A DNA stretch of 64,000 nt from Paraburkholderia kururiensis JCM 10599 = LMG 19447. GTDB lineage: Bacteria; Pseudomonadota; Gammaproteobacteria; Burkholderiales; Burkholderiaceae. The stretch is taken from NCBI RefSeq assembly GCF_003986935.1, contig NZ_RJZE01000032.1:1-64000 (forward strand). The letters are read 5' to 3'. Below, piece by piece: positions 60,104 through 64,000 of the stretch (positions are counted from its first letter, which is position 1; each line of letters begins with the position of its first letter). The notes under the pieces are model-generated. The model had not been told where the DNA came from. It did not search any database and worked only from the letters and a program-made list of their open reading frames with translations. A program made the translations under genes and the position numbers.

Positions 60104-60886
60104 ATGACCGGACGAGACGAATCGAAGGTGCCGCGTGCAAGCAACTCCGTGACGGTGCTGCACGCCACGGCGGCAGCGTTATGGCACGACGCTGGCCATG
60201 CCTGCGACGACGCACTGGCGCGCGGCTTCACCTTCGTGCTCGTCCTGAACGGCGTCGAGGCTTTCGGGGACGACAGCCTGCTGATGGACGAAGACCGCCA
60301 GCGGTCCACGCGCTTCCATCAGCCTTCGGATCGCCACAACTTCGTGCTGGGGCGCACGATGGTCCATCACGTGGTCCGCGCCCGCGGTGCCTCTACACCC
60401 TACGCGTTCCGTCTCGGCCCCTATGGGAAGCCGTTCTTGCCCAACGCCGCTGCCTTCAGTCTTTCGCACTCCGGCCGATGGATTGCGTGTGCAGTAAGCC
60501 GGCACGATCCTATAGGCATCGATCTCGAAACATTCACGCGCCTCGGCGATTACCGCGACTTGCTACCTGCGGCGACCCACCCGGCCGAACGACGATGTAT
60601 CGGCGAGGCGATGCCGCATGAGCGGCTGCCTATGTTCAAACGCTGCTGGACTCGCAAGGAAGCGATTCTGAAAGCCACCGGCGTGGGGCTCACTGATGAT
60701 CTGCAAAGTATCGACGTGCGCCTGGACCAGGACGAACCGCTGCTCAGCGACCCGGCGTTATTACGCGTGATCGATCTGCCCTTGAATGACGGGCAGGTGG
60801 TCGCCGCGCTGGCCCAAGCGCCATGGGTTCAGGCGACCGTGGTGATGATGATGGACAACGTGAGCGATGCCAGCGTGCCGAACTGA
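60104..60886 (+). CDS. Sfp-type 4'-phosphopantetheinyl transferase
   Basis: The protein has 260 residues from the ATG at 60104 (GGGAG upstream). Motifs: FRLGPYGKPFLPNAAAFSLS, HSGRW, GIDLE and FKRCWTRKEAILKATGVGL. It activates carrier domains of nonribosomal peptide or polyketide synthases. No synthetase is in the window, but the truncated FecCD permease just upstream fits a siderophore cluster remnant. It might also serve carrier proteins elsewhere in the genome. Confidence 0.9.
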   Translation: MTGRDESKVPRASNSVTVLHATAAALWHDAGHACDDALARGFTFVLVLNGVEAFGDDSLLMDEDRQRSTRFHQPSDRHNFVLGRTMVHHVVRARGASTPYAFRLGPYGKPFLPNAAAFSLSHSGRWIACAVSRHDPIGIDLETFTRLGDYRDLLPAATHPAERRCIGEAMPHERLPMFKRCWTRKEAILKATGVGLTDDLQSIDVRLDQDEPLLSDPALLRVIDLPLNDGQVVAALAQAPWVQATVVMMMDNVSDASVPN

Positions 60887-61107
60887 GCGACGAGAACAAT
60901 GCGAGCGTACCGCTCGCCAGAATCGGCCTCGACACATTCCTAAGTCACTTCCCCAGCTGCTCGGCGAGGGAATACCCCGAGACAGAAAATATCGTCCCAA
61001 AATAAGGAGCAGTTGAAAATCATCTAGCGGGCCTCCTGCCGCCGCCCTGCCAGGCGACGGGGTTAAAGCGAGTTTGCCAAAGCCGCTTTAACCGGAAGGA
61101 GGTCATC
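60887..61107. other. Intergenic, IS1111-like left flank
   Basis: No gene. The last part (around GGGGTTAAAGCGAGTTTGCC, then AACCGGAAGGAGGTC) is probably the left end and ribosome-binding region of the following transposase gene. Confidence 0.4.
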
Positions 61108-62078
61108 ATGAACTATAGCGGTATTGACCTGCATTCGAACGACAGCGTGGTGAGCGTGATCGACGAAACAGCCCGCGTGGTCGCAGAAAAACGTCTGCCG
61201 AACGACCTGGCAAGGATTCTGGCGTGGGTCGGCAGGCGTCGTGGTCGAATCCACGTAGAAACTGGTACTGGCTTGTCGACGGCCTGCAGGCCGCCGGCTT
61301 CGTGGTCCATCTGGCCAACACCACGGCGATCAAGAAATACGACGGGCTCAAGCACGGCGGTGACGAGACTGATGCGCGCTACCTTGCCCACCTGCTGCGC
61401 CTGGGCATCCTGCCTACCGGCACCATTCTGCCGGCGAAGCACCGCGAGGTGCACGACCTTGCCCGCAAACGCATGCAGCTTTTGCGCAGCCGCACCAGCC
61501 ACATTCTCGCCGTTGAGAACATTACGGCGCGTCACTCCGGCACGCGAATCACGAGCAATCAGGTCAAGCAACTGGACCAGACTACTGTCGACCAACTGTA
61601 TCTCCCAAACGACGTTGCGGTCATCACGACGCTCTCCTCACAAATCGCTATCGTGGAAAGGCGTCTTCAAGAAAAGATCGCGCCACGTACGGACTACACC
61701 CTCCTGACCACCTTACCCGGCATTGGTCAGACGCTTGCGACCATGATCGTGCTGGAAACAGGAACCATCGAACGCTTCGCCAGCGCTCGCAACTTCGCTT
61801 CCTACGCGCGGTGCATGGACAGCCAGTGCCTGAGCAACGGCAAGAAGAAGGGCGAAGGCAATACGAGGAACGGAAATTCATACTTGGGCTGGGCCTTCAT
61901 CGAGGCGACCAACTTCTCGATGCACTTTAGCACCGAAGCCAGGCAGTTCTACGAGCGCAAGAAAGCCAGGACGAATTCAGTGATCGCACGCAAGGCACTG
62001 GCCCACAAGCTCGCCCGTGCGTGCTTCCACATGCTGAAGGAGCGAAAGCCATGTGATGTGACCCGCTGCTTCGCATAA
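61108..62078 (+). pseudogene. IS110/IS1111-type transposase, frameshifted
   Basis: The frame starts MNYSGIDLHSNDSVVSVIDE and continues ARVVAEKRLPNDLARILAWV; it then changes frame twice near 61225-61255 (a TAG also falls within GVVVEST), and continues NWYWLVDGLQAAGFVVHLAN, KKYDGLKHGGDETDARYL, down to the C-terminal Ser domain (LTTLPGIGQTLATMIVLETG). It is inactive unless frameshifting is used. Confidence 0.85.
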
Positions 62079-62687
62079 GCGTTACGACGGCGACCGACAA
62101 GCCCCGATCGTTGACTGGCGAAAAGCCACCCAATTGAATGGGATGCCGTGCCGCCGTGCCCGATGTGCAGTAACGCGGATCGCCTGCAACGCGAGTCAGC
62201 CCTGGATTCGTGCCGGAGTCTGGCAACCACGACTATTGTGCGAACCCAATGGACGCGTTGCGGCACCAACGTTCTTCTGGGGTGCCAGAGCCACTAGGGC
62301 GACAGGCAATCGATGTGCGCCGATCGCTTGAGCCTGATGGGTGTCTGGCGCGATCCGTCGCAGCCATGAATCGAAGAAACGGGTGCGCTCGGCTACTGCA
62401 TTCGGTCAGTGCAATCGAAATCGGCAGCACAGGCAGTCGAGGGTGTTGCTTGCTCACTTGGCACCGGTCCGCTAATGGACGTCAACGATACTCAACGTGT
62501 CATCGTGAGTCGGTTCTGGCCGAACACTCGCTCATGCGCTTTGCATCGAAACGTCGGCGAGTGGCCCGGCTGACGGCTCAGCGCGCCCGAGAGCGCGTGA
62601 AAACGCTCGCCGAGCGTTTGCGTCGAGCGTGACGACGCGCGATTGGAGCGACCGATGCTCACAATTTTTCGAACTCGCGAAGAGGGC
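62079..62687. other. Mobile-element debris
   Basis: No clear gene. A 140-codon plus frame (62210-62632) is Arg/Ser-rich with no recognisable domain and is probably not coding. Confidence 0.35.
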
Positions 62688-63060
62688 TTACGCCCGCATC
62701 TCAGCCATCAAGGTTTGCGCCCCGAGGATCTTGATCGCTCACTTCATGTTATATGCAAGCACGTTCACGCTCATCTCGGTTCGGACATTTCGAAGCGTTC
62801 GCGTCAAGAAATGTGCGGCTCCCATCCAGAACTTCAGGTTTCCGAAGGGATGCTCGACCGTCTGACGTCATAGTCTTGCTGCATTCCGTACGTTGTCGAG
62901 CCGATGCTGCATCTCTTCAAGTATCGATTCATGCTCCCAACGCGTGATTCTGAGATTAACCCCTGATGTGCACTGAGGTTTCATCGCGCGCGTAGGGCAG
63001 GCGGACGACCAGTACTTTTGTATGGTGAGTCCAGCCTCGAAAGTAGTGAAGCGGCGTATT
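62688..63060 (-). pseudogene. IS1182-type transposase, C-terminal remnant
   Basis: On the minus strand: FTTFEAGLTIQKYW, KPQCTSGVNLRITRWEHESI, LEEMQHRLDNV; then, in another frame, VEHPFGNLKFWMGAAHFLTR, TLRNVRTEMSVNVLAYNMK, a stop, and AIKILGA. This is the conserved C-terminal end of IS1182 transposases with at least one frameshift and one stop codon. Confidence 0.8.
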
Positions 63061-63499
63061 ACGCCCATCGTTACCAACCTCCGGCGACGGTCCGTCGGGC
63101 CTGGCTGGAGTCCGATAATATCGACATGCGACTCACTGCTTAACTGGCCACAAAATCCCGCCGCAGGTCACGGTCGCTGTGGCCGAAACGAGAAATGTCC
63201 AAATGCCGGCGCGCAACGGCTATCCGACATCAAGTCTGTGACGGCGTGTCTGTTAACGCGCGCGCAGAATTGACGCACCCGGGGGGGCAAATTTAGCTGC
63301 GCGCCAACACACCGCCGGGCGGCACCATGGTCGTGATGGGCGACCCGCCGCCCGTCCGTGGACAACCCGCGACTTACCGCTTAACGGAGGTTAAATCGCA
63401 CATCGATCGCTACTGCAGATCTGTCCGTCGAAACGGTCAACTTCAGTGTCGGATATGAGGTCTTCAGTGGAAGTGCCGCTGTGATTGGATCGCGCGCCG
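63061..63499. other. Intergenic stretch
   Basis: No supportable gene. It contains a GC-rich inverted stretch (CCGCCGGGCGG and CCGCCGCCCG near 63311-63355) of unknown role. Confidence 0.35.
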
Positions 63500-63751
63500 C
63501 TAATGCCCGCCCGACAACTTGCCGGTTTGAAGTTGATTGGCGCGGGCGAGCAGTTCAAAGACCTGCTTTTCGAGGACCGCGTCGAGTGGTCGTTCGTCGA
63601 GTATCGCCTTGAGTCGGGCCTTCCAATACGCTGGATTGGAGACTGGCGTTTGAAGGGAAAGGTACGTCCGCGTCTGCTCGAGGAGCGAAATGGCCGCCTT
63701 GATATGCAGTAGCTCAAGCTCCCGTTCGTAGTACGAATGCATTCCGGCCAT
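63500..63751 (-). CDS. Small hypothetical helical protein
   Basis: The protein has 83 residues from the ATG at 63751 (GGGGAG upstream; longer and shorter starts exist). It is helical (YYERELELLHIKAAISLLEQ, AILDERPLDAVLEKQVFELL) and soluble. I do not recognise it. It stands alone near the edge of the window. Confidence 0.5.
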   Translation of the reverse strand: MAGMHSYYERELELLHIKAAISLLEQTRTYLSLQTPVSNPAYWKARLKAILDERPLDAVLEKQVFELLARANQLQTGKLSGGH

Positions 63752-64000
63752 TTCTCCCCATCCGCAATTTTCTCGCGTTGACACAACAAATGATGCCTGG
63801 GGCGTCAGATATGAAACTGATCGTGGTCAACACTCATAGAACAGCTCGCCACTTATTTCACACTGGCCCTGGATATTGGCCCGGTCGAGAGACAGACCGT
63901 GAGCCTGGTAATGGCCCGGTTGCCGGCCAACTTCTAGCTTGTTAGAGTTTTAGGCAAACGGAACACAAGGCGGTGCTATCACGGAGCGTTCATGATCAGG
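63752..64000. other. Right edge without recognised gene
   Basis: No gene was identified; the region contains short direct repeats of GGCCCGGT (near 63877 and 63913) and could be a promoter region of a gene beyond the window. Confidence 0.35.

Noticed and set aside
1..64000. CRISPR arrays, rRNA and tRNA genes
   Set aside because: No regularly spaced repeats longer than about 20 bases and no recognisable RNA gene sequences were seen.

Overview
The window looks like part of a chromosome or large replicon from a Burkholderiaceae bacterium (Paraburkholderia/Caballeronia/Burkholderia type). This rests on high GC, codon usage, NodT-type efflux proteins, OprB and phenol-type porins, and the mix of IS30, IS66, IS3, IS110 and IS1182 remnants. 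No rRNA, tRNA or CRISPR was seen. Everything was read by eye; no database search was run.

Region 1 (0.7-10.9 kb) is a compact, apparently uncharacterised biosynthetic locus. A plus-strand pair encodes a radical SAM enzyme with a cobalamin-binding-like N-terminus and a Cys/Met-type PLP enzyme. A six-gene minus-strand operon encodes a haem-oxygenase-like diiron oxidase, a LuxI/FeeM-like acyltransferase, a CapA-like protein, an alanine-racemase-fold enzyme, an amidase and an EamA exporter. Between them lies a GntR/FCD regulator. All three transcription units carry a near-identical operator core (TTGGATCCAA, or CTGGATCCAA at one site), so the locus is probably one regulon making and exporting a modified, perhaps N-acylated or D-configured, amino acid.

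Region 2 (11-15.5 kb) is scrambled accessory DNA: a frameshifted VOC gene, a secreted hypothetical, an internally deleted IS30, a thioredoxin-reductase-like gene divergent from an Rrf2 regulator, and an IS21 fragment.

Region 3 (15.6-29.1 kb) is the most unusual part. A short tyrosine recombinase and a mazEF module are followed by 34 small genes, all on the plus strand and nearly touching. Most are preceded by the same short element, GGAAAAC or a close variant. Contents include a SieB-like protein, a caspase/CHAT-like protein, three possible HEPN-type proteins, an H-NS-like protein, an Xre-GNAT pair and many unknowns. It resembles an integron-like cassette array without recognisable attC sites.

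Region 4 (29.2-35.3 kb) holds a secreted hypothetical and an IS pile-up (intact IS66, truncated IS30, IS110 and IS3) ending in the C-terminal stub of a P-type ATPase.

Region 5 (35.7-40 kb) is a four-gene tripartite exporter operon: FtsX-type permease, ATPase, membrane fusion protein and NodT outer-membrane factor.

Region 6 (40.1-58.3 kb) is a catabolic cluster for an aromatic compound: flavin reductase with an acyl-CoA-dehydrogenase-fold monooxygenase, MhpA-like hydroxylase, extradiol dioxygenase, FAH-type hydrolase, aldehyde dehydrogenase, acetoacetate-decarboxylase-like protein, two MFS transporters, two porins, and GntR and TPR/TolB-like regulators.

Region 7 (58.3-64 kb) is decayed: a frameshifted NodT gene abutting a truncated FecCD permease, an Sfp-type phosphopantetheinyl transferase, a frameshifted IS1111-type transposase, an IS1182 remnant and a small hypothetical gene.
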